Assembly: GCA_932521035.1 (NCBI GenBank)
Contig: OW051495.1
Span: 1,798,001 to 1,862,000, forward strand
Reading direction: 5' to 3'
Length of the DNA stretch: 64,000 bases
DNA from: Oscheius dolichura
Lineage: Eukaryota; Nematoda; Chromadorea; Rhabditida; Rhabditidae
In this document: positions 13,081 to 25,600 of the stretch, in pieces
How positions within the stretch are numbered: the first letter of the stretch is position 1
Layout of the letters: each line of letters opens with the position of its first letter
Made by a program: the position numbers and the translations under genes
Notes under the pieces: generated by a model
Told to the model about the DNA's origin: nothing
Seen by the model: only the letters and a program-made list of their open reading frames with translations
Databases searched by the model: none

Positions 13081-14311
13081 AACTTTGTTTTCCGTTAGTT
13101 TTGCTCTAACCAGGGAATGACACGAACTCGTCATCAGGTTCAGAGACGCCACCTATTAGGCTGTGTTCGCCACCCTTTGAAACCCCGGGACACAAATTTT
13201 CAGCTGCGGAGCACATGGTACAACCTAGATACGAGGGTAGAAGAAGATTTGGAAAAGTCCCCACACTTGAAGATGAATCGGTAAACTGAATAACTTGAAG
13301 ATTTGTACGGAAAGGATAACATGAAAAAATCTTCTAGGTTTCCTTCTGGGAAAGGAAAAAAGGCTGACATTCAATGGAAAGAACAGGAAAATATGGCAAA
13401 TTTGACTATTGAAGCATTCTCAAGAAAGGCTGGGCGGGGGAAAAATTGTATGTTTTGGTCCCCATTGATAAATAATATGGAAAGCATAATTACGATCCAA
13501 TATGGTACGATTTCTAAAAAAAAGCTATGAAAAAGCCAAATAGGCGAGACTGTCGCTTCGCCGAGACTATATACTTCGTCCCTCCACCCACTGGCCCACG
13601 AGAACCGTCACGCCTTTCATTTGGCCCAGACAGATGACTCTCTCTGTAAAATCTGATCTCTATTTGCCAGTGGGAGAGATTTCTCGAAGATATCAGTCTG
13701 TCTGTTCGTGGTTCTCAAAAACAGACTCACATGAAAAGGCGACTGTAGATTTGTGACGACACCGCCGAGGCACGTGGAGAGGCAAAACAATTAGGAGAGG
13801 GGAGAGAGGCTATTTTTAGATTCTGACTGGGTAATGGGAAACACGTAAGCTTCACCGTAAGAACGAGCTACTTTAGATGAAAAGAAATTCCTCTTTAGAA
13901 GGTGTGACGGAACAAAAAAACATTATTTTTCTATGCTAGAAAGAAGAAAATAGCTTTTATCAGAGTGATTCGTCAAAATTCACCCCGTGTGCACGTGAAA
14001 AATCGAGTTTTCCAATAATACATTAATCTGTTGTCTACTTTTCCCTCACCGGTCATATTTTCTCAGATAATATTGCCTCAATAATATGATCATTTGGTCG
14101 ATAGAATTCTCCGTTCCAGATCTCTACAAATTTAGAGGAGACACGCTTATTTTTGGTAGAAAATATTTTTACGAAAGGGAGGAAGTTGATCAAAGAGTGT
14201 TTTATCACTCTTGGCTCCTTTTTATATTCCTTGCATAACATTTTTTAAATAAATGACGTTTATAATTAGAAAAAAAAATATGACTTGATAACAACGAAAG
14301 TAACCAACAAA

Positions 14312-15198
14312 CTAGCAGATAGCATCAACAATTGATTTCCGTACAGCTGGATATAAATGGTAGCAATTTTTCTGGGCAAAAATAATGGCTTCTTTAACCA
14401 GAGAACGGGGAAGAGCACCACGAATATCACAACAAACTACCTAAATTTCAGAAAAGAGAAATAAAAAGGAGAAAAAGAAAGCAGACCTGATTCAAATTAG
14501 GCATAATCGCCAAGGTAATATCTCCTAAATCGGTAGAAGATTCTCCAATAGGATCCAAGATAAAATTAGAGGAAGTCGAAAGTGAAACGTGACAGGGAAG
14601 AATTATATCGAGAACCTGAAGAAATTATAATATTTCATGTAATAAAAAACAAAGATTACTTCAATTCCGGCATGAATTAGAGCTAAAGAGGAAGCTAATA
14701 AGGCTGCTTGAAGTACACCACCATCAGAATTTAATACTGTTATCTAAAAAAACGATATTTATATTGAAAAATAATTTACATCAACGCTGATCAGACTTTT
14801 AGCATATTTTCGGAGTTGTACGACTCCAGAGAGAGCGCTAACCATTGGTGGCCGTAGTTTCCGCTCTTCATAACCAGTAATATTTACGGCAATTGCACCA
14901 CTGTGGAAATCGCCTTCATTGCTTTCTTTTGGACCGTTTCTATAAAAAAATAAATGTTATAAACAGAAAAAAGCGATACATTTGAGCCAAAACGCGTGTA
15001 TCTCCAAATTCAACATGAGCAGATCCTCTAAGTCCTGCAAAAACACCTGATTTTAGGCCTAAAATAATTTATGAGTGAAAAATATTATGAAAACATACAA
15101 ACTGGTCGAAATCCTGACGTTTCTTTTGTTTTTTCGGATGTTGATGGTGGAAGGAGCTCATCTAGAGCGATAGAGAAATGCGACTTGGTAAATGGCAT
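14312..15198 (-). CDS. EXOSC6: exosome complex component MTR3 (RNase PH-like)
   Basis: A 226-residue member of the RNase PH fold, one of the six ring subunits of the RNA exosome (3'-5' RNA processing and decay in nucleus and cytoplasm). Exons: 15198-15099, 15058-14980, 14939-14780, 14743-14660, 14615-14487, 14440-14312; all phases agree and introns are 40-46 nt. Visible signatures are FRPVCLKSG and RGSAHVEFGDTRVL near the N-terminus, ITVLNSDGGVLQAAL in the middle, and LAIMPNLNQV near the C-terminus; the last fits MTR3 better than RRP41 or RRP46. The start lies 2 nt after a TTTTCAG acceptor (spliced-leader type). It is the downstream gene of a pair with PLPBP, whose stop is 159 bp upstream. 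RRP46 is the main alternative. Confidence 0.87.
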
Positions 15199-15357
15199 TG
15201 CTGAAAAGTCTCTGAATGACAATAGAATTTATAAAGAAAGAAAGTAATAAAGGGCACTCAAAGCCTAGGAAAAATCAATTAAATTATTGTAAAAATCTAT
15301 GACTAAAATATAGAAATAAGATCTAAGTGAAAAATGTACAACAACCCGCAAATTTTA
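15199..15357 (-). promoter_or_regulatory. intercistronic region of a probable operon
   Basis: Only 159 bp separate the PLPBP stop from the MTR3 start. The segment is AT-rich and ends in GACTTTTCAG, followed by CA and the MTR3 ATG. That arrangement is typical of trans-spliced downstream genes in nematode operons. Operon status is inferred from spacing and the acceptor, not from transcripts. Confidence 0.6.
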
Positions 15358-16405
<1,048 letters not shown>

Positions 16406-17122
16406 AAACTATCTTATCTGTAAGAAGAATGATGAAGTAAGAAGAAAAATGGAAAAATAAATAACAAGAGAAGTGAACTATATTCGCACTTTTGAAAATG
16501 TTGTGCTGTTCTGCAGCGAAACAAACGACCACCAAATAGCGTGCACTCTCTGCAAAACTTCCTCATGCTTCTCATATTTGAGCATTGTATTACAAAAAAG
16601 CTCTTGATTATCGCTTACTTCCATCACTCTGGTTGATAAACATAAAAAGCTGAAGAGCGAAAATTTAATTTAGGTATAGTACTGCTATTATACATATTGT
16701 TGCATTTCTCTTGTCACTAACTGATAGCACAATGAGAAGCATGTTTTAGCACAATACAGCCATAAAAAGTTGAGAATGAAAATCTAACTAAAAAATGACA
16801 AGAGGGGAAAAAGAAGAAAATGAGCGAAGCTTTGCGTTTTCCTTCTGGGTGACGCTTCAGCCGCCGCCGTTTTCCAGTATTCGCAGCTCTTCTCCCACAA
16901 ATTGCTCTCCTTATCGTAGTTCCTCATTTTTGTTCTTCTTTGTAGTTACTTTCTTCCGCTTTTTGCCGCCTACTAATGATACTGCCTCCGTGCATCAATT
17001 AGTAAAAACACGACACAATTGAAGTCATAATTTGCACTTTTCCAATCAGCCATTGATTGTTTTCTCATTTGTTGCTCTCTTTCTATTATTTTACAACTTA
17101 TCAATTCACCAGCTATTTCAGC
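16406..17122. promoter_or_regulatory. divergent intergenic region PLPBP / GPN2
   Basis: 717 bp between two outward-facing genes, so it should hold both promoters. No TATA-like bipartite motif is evident. A small minus-strand frame here (from about 16,573) has several Cys residues but no splice support, so it is not annotated. Confidence 0.55.
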
Positions 17123-18141
17123 ATGTATGGAATTCTAGTAATTGGAGCTCCAGGAGCTGGAAAGTCTACATTTTGTGCTGGTCTATCGGAAATCTTTGAG
17201 CATCTCAAACGCAACCATTATATTGTCAATCTTGACCCAGCGAATGATTCTGTGCTGTATCAAATAGATTTAGACATCAAAGTAACCCGTCTTCACTATT
17301 TTTTACATTATTCTTATTTTAGGAACTAATAACAGTAGATGATGTGATGGAACGACTGGGATTAGGACCAAATGGAGCGTTGAAATATTGCATCGATACG
17401 CTATGTAATAATGAAGATTGGCTAATCAACAAATTACGAGAAAATAAGGATAAATATATAATTATCGATTGCCCAGGACAGCTGGAATTGTATAAAAGCG
17501 AAGGAGATCTATGGAAAGTAAGCTTTTCTTCTTTATTTGCTTTTTTTATGAAGAAGGTTTAGATAATAAGAAGTCTTGAACAAAATGGAATTAGACTGTG
17601 TGCTGTACATTTAGCCGATTCTCTTTATTGCTCCGATGCAGCTAAATTTATATCTGTGGTACTTTCTACATTATGTGAGCTTTTTATTATTATTTTTTGT
17701 ATTTTATTTATTTTCAGCTGTTATGACAACACTAGAAATGCCTCAAATAAATATTCTCTCAAAAATGGATCTTTTCACGGATGATAAATCATTTGATCTT
17801 GAATTTTTTACCAATCTTCCGGATGTGACGAGACTCTTGGAACTGCTAAACGTAAATTTTTTGTGCTTTATCTTTTTGTAAACTTGTGATTTTAGGATGT
17901 TCCTGGCTTAGAACGATACAAAAAATTAAATCAAAAAATCTGCGAAGTGAGTCGTTTTTTGTTTCTTTTTTATGCAAAGCTACCTTAGGTTATCACTGAT
18001 TTTGATCTTGTCAATTTTGTCCCACTGGATGTGAGGAAAAAAGAAGCTATGGCAAAGGTTATCAGCCTCATGGATACGGCCAACGGCTATTCATTTGTTG
18101 AACAAAATCTACGGGAAGTTGTTACCGGTGAAAAATATTAG
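17123..18141 (+). CDS. GPN2: GPN-loop GTPase 2
   Basis: A 267-residue GTPase of the GPN family, which in eukaryotes assists assembly and nuclear import of RNA polymerase II. Exons: 17123-17281, 17323-17517, 17563-17674, 17718-17851, 17896-17946, 17989-18141; all phases agree and introns are 40-45 nt. Motifs in order: P-loop GAPGAGKST (residues 8-16), NLDPAND, the Gly-Pro-Asn loop in LGLGPNGAL, DCPGQLEL (G3-like), and SKMDL (G4-like). VHLADSLYCSDAAKF and a late NGYSF favour GPN2 over GPN3 or GPN1. It is shorter than human GPN2 (about 310) because the variable C-terminal tail is missing. The ATG follows TATTTCAG by one base, a spliced-leader acceptor. Confidence 0.94.
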
Positions 18142-18348
18142 TAGATCGTTTACTTTGTTGTTGATTTTGATTGTTTCTTACAGATTATATAAACTTATCG
18201 AACAATTTTATCTTTGATGTAACCGCTATGGTTGAACCAAACCTTTTTTTTCTAAATTTTGAATTTCTCTTGATTAAAATTGTGATTTTTCTTCTTCAAT
18301 TTCAAAGGCCATTTCTTCCAAAAAAAAAAAAAAAACGATTCAGAAATA

Positions 18349-18608
18349 ATGTCGAAAACGAATCTCCCAGCGGATATAACGGAAATTCTTCTAAAAGCTA
18401 AAGATGAACAAATCAAGCAAATGAATAAGCAGCTGGAGATGATGGCCCAGTTGCAAGAAGAAATAATGGAATTGAAACAACAGGTTCGTTGAAATTCAAA
18501 AGAAAACGAGAACCCGTTCAGAGGTTGAAATCAGAAATGGCCAAAGGGCAATATCAACCACATCAATTTGTAAGATTCGATTTGGACAGGGCTACAACAT
18601 CATTGTGA
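18349..18608 (+). CDS. small coiled-coil protein, 73 aa, unknown family
   Basis: Two exons (18349-18483, 18522-18608) with a 38-nt intron encode a small, mostly charged protein. Residues about 12-55 have regular Leu, Ile and Met spacing (ILLKAKDEQIKQMNKQLEMM), predicting a coiled coil. A CGATTCAG acceptor lies 5 nt before the ATG, and the gene starts 207 bp after GPN2, so the two may share an operon. A run of 16 A precedes the acceptor. Exon 2 might instead end at a GTAAGA donor (18570), in which case the protein would be longer. No family recognised. Confidence 0.55.
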
Positions 18609-18629
18609 GTTTCATCGATACTATAAAAG
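18609..18629 (+). promoter_or_regulatory. bipartite motif GTTTCA-N7-TATAAAAG
   Basis: Immediately follows the stop of the small coiled-coil gene and lies outside any recognised repeat. A candidate small-RNA promoter. Confidence 0.35.
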
Positions 18630-19652
18630 TTGAATGGACCGACTAAATCACTGCATCACTGCAACCATCGAGTTTGGAATAATATTGATCAAAGAATGAG
18701 ACTCATGGCTTCTTTTTTGAAGTTTCGGGTACGGAAGTTATTTCATCCCATAGGAGACGAGATGTTCGCTTCTTGCATATTTAAATTTGAAGGGAAACAT
18801 TTTATCTCTAGGAATATGATCAGTGCTCTATTTTCTATGTTTGACCACTACTAGAAAACATGGGAACAAAGGAAAATGTTGGATTGTTAGTATACTACTA
18901 TATAGCTAAAGACTTGGAAATTCGCCCGCTCCTTGTGTCTTTTCTTTTGGTTTCAAGGAACCCATTTATTCAAGTAAGAAAAGGCTGATACTTTTATATA
19001 CATTGATAAATAATTTTGAATAATCCTGTGCATAGATCTCAAAATTAGCCACAGTAAACGTTTCACTCGGTAAATTTTACAAAATCCGCATATTACAGCC
19101 CTGGAAGTGGAATTCCTCCAATTCCGGCAAATCTCACAAATTTTGATTATTTTTGCTTTGAGAACAGTTTTTATTCCGGCTTGGAAGATAAGTTCAGTTG
19201 ACAGAAAGAATGCCCGGTGGAAAATGTTCTCAACTGTTTCTCCTTACAAGAGCTTCGAATTACCCTGTTATCTTTTCAAAGCTTCAACAATACTAGAAAT
19301 GTTGGAAATAACGAGCCCAAGATGGTTGATTGTGACCCGAAAATCCACCAAACTTACCGAACTCTCGGGAGTTTTCTTTCTGTTTTACGGAATGTTTTTA
19401 GTCGAAACAGAACAGAAAATTTGCTATTCGCATATGAAGTATTATTTGAGGCATCTCTAGTGTTTTCGCTCTGTATAGGCGCAAAATCAACGGTTGACAG
19501 CATACTCAAAGAGCAAGCTTCTCACCGCTGAAACTCATTATTTCTGCTTATTTTTTTGTTTTGTAAAAGGGTTTTATTTCATTCTGGTTTTATTGGATTA
19601 GTCGGAAATCGCTGGTGTATGCTTCAATTTCCTTTCCAGACAAGACCAACGG
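18609..19652. other. 1 kb region between the small coiled-coil gene and the RS-rich gene
   Basis: Begins with a clean bipartite motif at 18609-18629 (GTTTCA, 7 nt, TATAAAAG) and a weaker one near 18,951-18,976. Two overlapping plus-strand frames of about 100 codons near 19,107-19,531 have no splice signals or family resemblance and are taken as chance. Ends with the CTTTCCAG acceptor used by the next gene. Confidence 0.5.
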
Positions 19653-22600
19653 ATGACGGCGTTCTGCTTCGATCCTCTCCCTCAATGGCCAGACGAGTTG
19701 GATGATCCCAGTAAAAGTTACAAATATCGGTGAGTTTCATCCCCAATTTATTTATTTTCTTCCTTATTATTCCAGATTACAGTCGATATCTTCGTCGAGT
19801 AGAAACAGAAGTGAAGGAGATAGAGAGAGGAGAGGGGAGAGAAGGAACAGTAGAGATCGGGAAAGGTCTCGGGACGGAGAGAAGGATCGGAGACGGGATT
19901 CTATAGAGAGGGATCGTCGTTCTCGAAGCGAGAGAGATAGACAGGAGAGCAGAAGACGGTCCAGATCCAGGGAACGGGAAAGGACACGGGAAAGGTAGGA
20001 TAGAATCCATTTTATTGGGAATTCCTCGGCTTTCTTCGAGATTTTGTCGCTTCTTTTATTCCCCTTTGAGAGAAGATTACGATAAACTGGTCTATCTCGC
20101 ACTATGGATCCCGTATAGAACGTTCTGTAACTGGGGAATCAGCGATGAAGATGACTATATACCGCTTTTGAAAAAAAAGAGAGATGAGATATTTCCAGGT
20201 CCAGATCCGGCTCATATGACAGAAATGGAAAATGGCTACCGTATTGGGAGAGGACGGAGAGGCAGGGAAGCAGGGAAAGGAAGGAGAAATCGCCTCCGAG
20301 AAGGATAGAAGAGAAGACGAAGAGGGACAGTGACAGCAGGAGGGAGAGCTCTAGAAGGAGGGAACCATCCCCGAAGAGGAGGAAAGAAGCCAGTCCTAAG
20401 AGAGTTTCTCGTGAGTTTTTATCTTTTCCAAGAAAAACTGATACAGTATCAAACAATTAGTCATGGAATTATTAACTCTAGCTAGAACATAGAAATAATG
20501 GAGCAAAGTCTTTATGTTCATGCTGCTGCATTGAATACAATCCGTTTCAACTGTTTCTTATATAATTCGCGAAACAAAGAGTCGTCAATTGATTTTCTAA
20601 TCGCTCCCCCGAGTCAAATCCTCCCTCATCATCAGTAAAAAACAAGCCCTATAGTCTGCTAAAAAAACTAGTGCAAAATTTTCAGCTGAATTCCTGTTAT
20701 TGAATACAATCTGCTTCAATTGTTTCTTATATAATTCGCGAAACAAAGAGTCGTCAATTGATTTTCTTCTTGAAGACGTAATCTGTTTCAAATGGAAAGA
20801 GAATGGTTCCGGTTAGCAGAGCGGTCTGGATCAATTCATCCTCTAAAAATTGTTGCCTTCTGATTTTTCCTTTTGAAACTGGCTATGTGAAATGTTTCCC
20901 GAACTTCGACGGATTGTTATTCACTATTTCACATAACTCTTAAATTCTTCCTGAAACAGAAGTTCTCCAATATTATCTCTGTTTGAAGAGTAATGTATTT
21001 CTTTTCAGGGGATCACCATTCCAGCCAATCAAAGGCCGAATTGTCTTCCAGTTCCAGTCGCCATCAAGAGTCGGAAAAGGTCAAAGATTCCAAATCGTCG
21101 TCATCTTCTTCCCGTCCTCGAGAGCCAACTTCTTCCAAAAGTGTCAAACCCTCTTCCTCTTTCTCTCGAGACCCCAAACCGTCTTCCTCCAAAGATGAGA
21201 AATCCAGGTCTTCCAAGGATAAACCGTCGTCCAGCGGAAGCAAAACAACTTCTTCGAGGAGTAAGGAGACGACAAAAAGTAGCTCCTCTTCTTCGAAACC
21301 GAGTACCTCGAAATCGTCGTCTTCTCAAAGTAAACCATCCAAAGATCGCGAGAAAAAGGAGAAAGAAACAGGTATTTTTGACTTATTTGGAGATAATACA
21401 TTCTCCTATTATCTAGTAAATATCCCAATCTTCGCTCAAATAATAGAAGTACTGGAACAGGAAAAAGAAAGACAGGCAGAAATGGAAGAGGTTGTGGAAT
21501 ACGGATGGGATGATACCGTGGAAGAAGTCGACTGTTTGGTAAGTGTTTTTTTAATGTTCAAGCTGATCTTTTACTACAAGCCAAGTGATAATCAACGTAC
21601 GAAAGCAGCGGTTGTAAAATTATAGCCTCTTTGATACAGAAAATAACAATTACAAACGAGAACTTCTTTCCATTCTAACAAGTTTCGCAGCGAGGTTAAA
21701 ATAATTCCCAGAAGACAGTCCATACTAGCTAATTCAAATTGACTGTTCCATTTCCAACAAGAACAATGCATTTCAATGCAAACTGGCAGTTTGTGGCAAA
21801 ATTTCCCCCGACATTCAAGTTTTTCCAGCAGCCAGGAGCAAAATGTTCTAATTTACCAGAAGCACAAATCACGCTACTGACTCACGTAGAATATTGTAAT
21901 TTTCATAGGTGGCTAGGAGCGTAAAAAGAACAATTTTGAAATGGGCGTCTATTCTTTCTGTTTCGCTGCAAAGATAAAAGATATTATGAGACAGCTCAAT
22001 TGATGTACTGTTCTCGGACAGATAAATCACAGTCAAAACATTGTTTATTCAAATTGTTTGATCAAATAGATGTTTAGTAACGATCCAGAATCGTTGGAGA
22101 AACAACAGCCTTCGGCTGGTAGCAGTTTACAGTCCGGTCAAAAATGATATATCCACCCTATTTTTTGGGGCTAGAGCACGGCCTTTAGACTTTTCGGAAA
22201 AACTGCAACTCGATTCCCCGACCTCAAAAACCCCTGAGGGAAAAAAACCACCAAGTGTGTGCCCGTTATGCTAAAGTTACGTCATTATTTCGAAAAACAG
22301 GCGGTCAAAAAAGATATATCCACCTGGCAGTTACCTCCGTTTTACGTCGTTCAACACGCAAAAACCATGCCATGACCGTCAGAAATGGTTCCATTCTCAC
22401 TTCATCATCATGGGTCACGGGAAGCAGTTGTCTCCGGCAGAAAGAGCACAGATCGATGCTCTTCTTGTTGTCAACACGTCTCGAAGGAAGATAGCGAAGA
22501 TTCTCGGACGTACGGACGGGGAATCGAGTGGCGCTCGCAGTTTTTCCGCAAAGTCTAAAGGCCGTGCTCTAGCCCCAAAAAATAGGGTGGATATATCATT

Positions 22601-25600
22601 TTTGACCGGACTGTATAAGCAGGAAGAAATAATAAGAAAATTAATTTCAACGGACTGCTATTCTGCTATATTTTAGCTGTTCCGTAATGGCGCTAAAAAC
22701 GACGACATCCGATGATAGCGGTGGTCTCAACAGAGTGTCTGAATATAAGTAACATACGATGAACGTTCTCCTTCCTCTGGCATGAAACAAAAAGACCATT
22801 CAAAGTATACAATAAAAGCATTGGAGGCCCGGCCTTTTTCTCTTCACATTTTCCTATCGAAGCAGTATTTATTTAAAGGAACTGTCACTAAAACAACTTA
22901 GGCTTAAAGTGATCATGATCGTTCCAGGACCTTTATGGGGACCCGTAACGATCGTGATCACAAAAATGGAATGCAGTTATGACTTTGGGATAAAAATGCA
23001 ATTTTCTCGTGATTCCAACGTCCATATGCAAAAATAAACATATCACCATGGTCAGGAGAAAACGGCGAATTTTTTAAAGCCTATACTGAGTTAGTTTCCT
23101 AGATTTTTGAGAGAGAAAACGCGGGAAACGCTACATGATTTGTAAAATATGCACAAATGAGCCCGAAACGAAAAGTTGGACAGAGAATAGGCCCCATATG
23201 CATTCAGTCGTATGGAATTCGGTTGCTCAGGGTCAAATGATCACTTCCACTTGGTCCCTGGCAGTTCCTTTAAAAAAGCGCCGGAAGAATTCGAGGCAAC
23301 CAAGATGTTGATTGTCTTGCAATAACATTATGTGACTTGCTCACTAACCTTCATTGGCTGGACAAACTTTCTAGCCAACTTGATACAAAAAAGGGTAGAA
23401 TTTCCCAAGAAACTACTTTTTTACACTAGGTTTCGCAGTAAGGATAAAATTAGAGACAGACACATTCGTTAGTTTTATTTCTCATCAACAATGAATTTCT
23501 TGTAAACGAGAACAACAAAAATCAAAAATTTCATGTGCTTCTGATTTTCTTCTGCTTGTCAGAGACACAAAAAGATTCCCATGGATACCATTCAACCATT
23601 CACTATTTCATCCCCTTATCAATATATTACCTTCCCGATACATTGTTTCCCAAAAAAGCTACAAAAACGCCTTTACAGAATCAAAAAGAAGCATCCATTT
23701 CTGCGAGTAAATAACCTTCTCTTTCTTTTAGGAAGTAGTAGAAGTTCTGAGCCCGTCTCCTGAACCAGATGACGGCCTGTCCGCCTACGAGAGACTCCAA
23801 CAACGGGCAGCGGCGGTAAGTCCTTTTTTATATATTATTTGTTCGTGTTTCTCGATAGATTACTGCCGAGGAAAGAATAGATACAATAAGTAGCCTAACT
23901 GAAATGGTGAAAAAAATGGTGGTGACTTTTCTAGTTCTTTCAATGTTTTTCCGCGTTTATAAGAATTTCTAATTCTTTCTACCGTATTGCGTCTTTTTGT
24001 CATTGAATAACTTTTGTGAGTGACAGGCTTTTTGGAATTTTCGCCCGTCCTACAGCCAAGCTCCGATGATGGTCAGCAATCAATCATCTGCGGCAAAGTC
24101 TAGTTGAAAGCAACATATTCAATTTCTAGACAAACTTTTTGAGTTTTATTAATTCTTTTTAACAATGTTACGGTGCTTTCCATGTATTCCAAGGTGGGCT
24201 AACGAAAACAACAGAATTCAATTTTCGACAGGGTAAAAGGGAAAAAATTGACGTCTAGCCTGGAAATTGTTTCATGGGGCGGCGGCTGTATAACGGCTCA
24301 TTAGTTTTCGTTATTATGCAGCCAACCGGACTTTCCATTGGAAAATGAAGAAACAGAAGTGATACGTAGCCCGCTTGAAAAGCAAAAACGGAAATAGTTC
24401 AACTTTTTTTAAATGTTTTCCACCGTTTATAAGAATTTCCAGTTCTTTTTACTGTACTGGGACCTTGTTAGCTAATCTCCTGAAAAAAACTTCTAGAGCA
24501 GCAAACATTTTCGACCTTTTCGAAGCTATAAAAGTGAAAAAGTGAAATTATAGAGGCCAAATACTACTCAAACCCCTCAATTCTATGCGATTTTCTGGTT
24601 CAGATTCCCGGTTTCGATGCGAGTTCCGGCTCCGAGGACGACGACGACGAGGATGACGAACCATCTCAGCCGGCTCGTGTTCCCGAAGAAGAAAACGGGG
24701 CCGATGTCGTCTTTCTACAGCAGATACGACCTCAACAGCCGATGATGGGTCCCAGCACTACAACCTTCGGCCAACCTCCGATGATGGCCAGCAACCAATC
24801 CCCCGCCGACAAGGACTTCCTGGCCAAGATTCAGGGAACAGCTCCTCCTCCTTCCGATGGTGTTCTTCCCGTCCCGGCTCCTTTTGCCTCCTCTGCCAAG
24901 CCAAAGCAGGTCCCGAACCCTCCGGGAACGGGTAAACGAGCCCGTAAGAAGGCCGCCCGTCAGGCTGCTTTGGTCGCGGCGAGTGCGGCAGACGCAGCCA
25001 CGCCAGTCCTTCCCGTCCCCGTCCCTGTCTCGGCGAATATTACCCTCACCAAGAAGTCGAAGCTCTCCAAACAACAAAGAAAACAACAGAGGAAGGCCCT
25101 GTACCAGTCGGCTTCATCAGCAACGTTCATCGCAGCTGCTGGTGGACGCTGCTGTCTAACTGTGGCTAAGAAGGTCATTTTCTCCTCCCTTCCGGTTTCA
25201 ACTTTCATATTTTCCAGAAACCCGCCAATGTCCCAATTGAATTCCGACCTATTCCTACTGTAATTGACCTGACCCTAAAACATGTCCAAAAAGCTGAAAA
25301 GAAGAAAGCTAGCCCATCCAAAAAATCCGATCCCGCCAATATTCCCTCCCTGTTGTCAATGAATTCCACCGGTTGGCGGCCACCGCCGCTAGTTGGACCA
25401 CCACCGACTGCCGGCCCTTCCCATCCTTTTTATTCCGCTCCCCAATCATTCCAACCACCCCAATATCCCTTTTATGCCCCTCCCCAGCCCCAATTCCCAC
25501 CACAACCATATTTCCAACCGCCACAGCCAACGCCACAGTTCAACAGCTACCCGCCACAGCCAATGATGATGGATCCTGCCTATTCGATGCAGCCGCCAGC

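Larger units (their letters stand above)
4560..14311. other. 9.7 kb region without a supported gene
   Basis: No open frame here shows paired splice signals, a recognisable protein pattern, or support from a neighbour. Most of it consists of diverged repeated segments, described in the repeat entries. GC-richer patches without coding pattern occur near 7,030-7,160, 9,830-10,070 and 13,560-13,760. Confidence 0.6.

Noticed and set aside
14053-14241. 62-codon minus-strand frame just downstream of MTR3
   Set aside because: No acceptor before the start and no recognisable pattern. Could be a third operon gene, but support is too thin.
16430-16590. Cys-containing minus-strand frame (RKFCRECTLFGG) upstream of PLPBP
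   Set aside because: Looks faintly like a zinc-binding segment, but it has no splice context and overlaps the expected promoter and 5' leader of PLPBP.
19107-19531. two overlapping plus-strand frames of about 100 codons
   Set aside because: No donors or acceptors in phase with neighbours, no family resemblance.
20806-20870. tRNA-like start (GGTTCCGGTTAGCAGAGCGG)
   Set aside because: The rest cannot form the D, anticodon and T arms, and no proper B-box follows.
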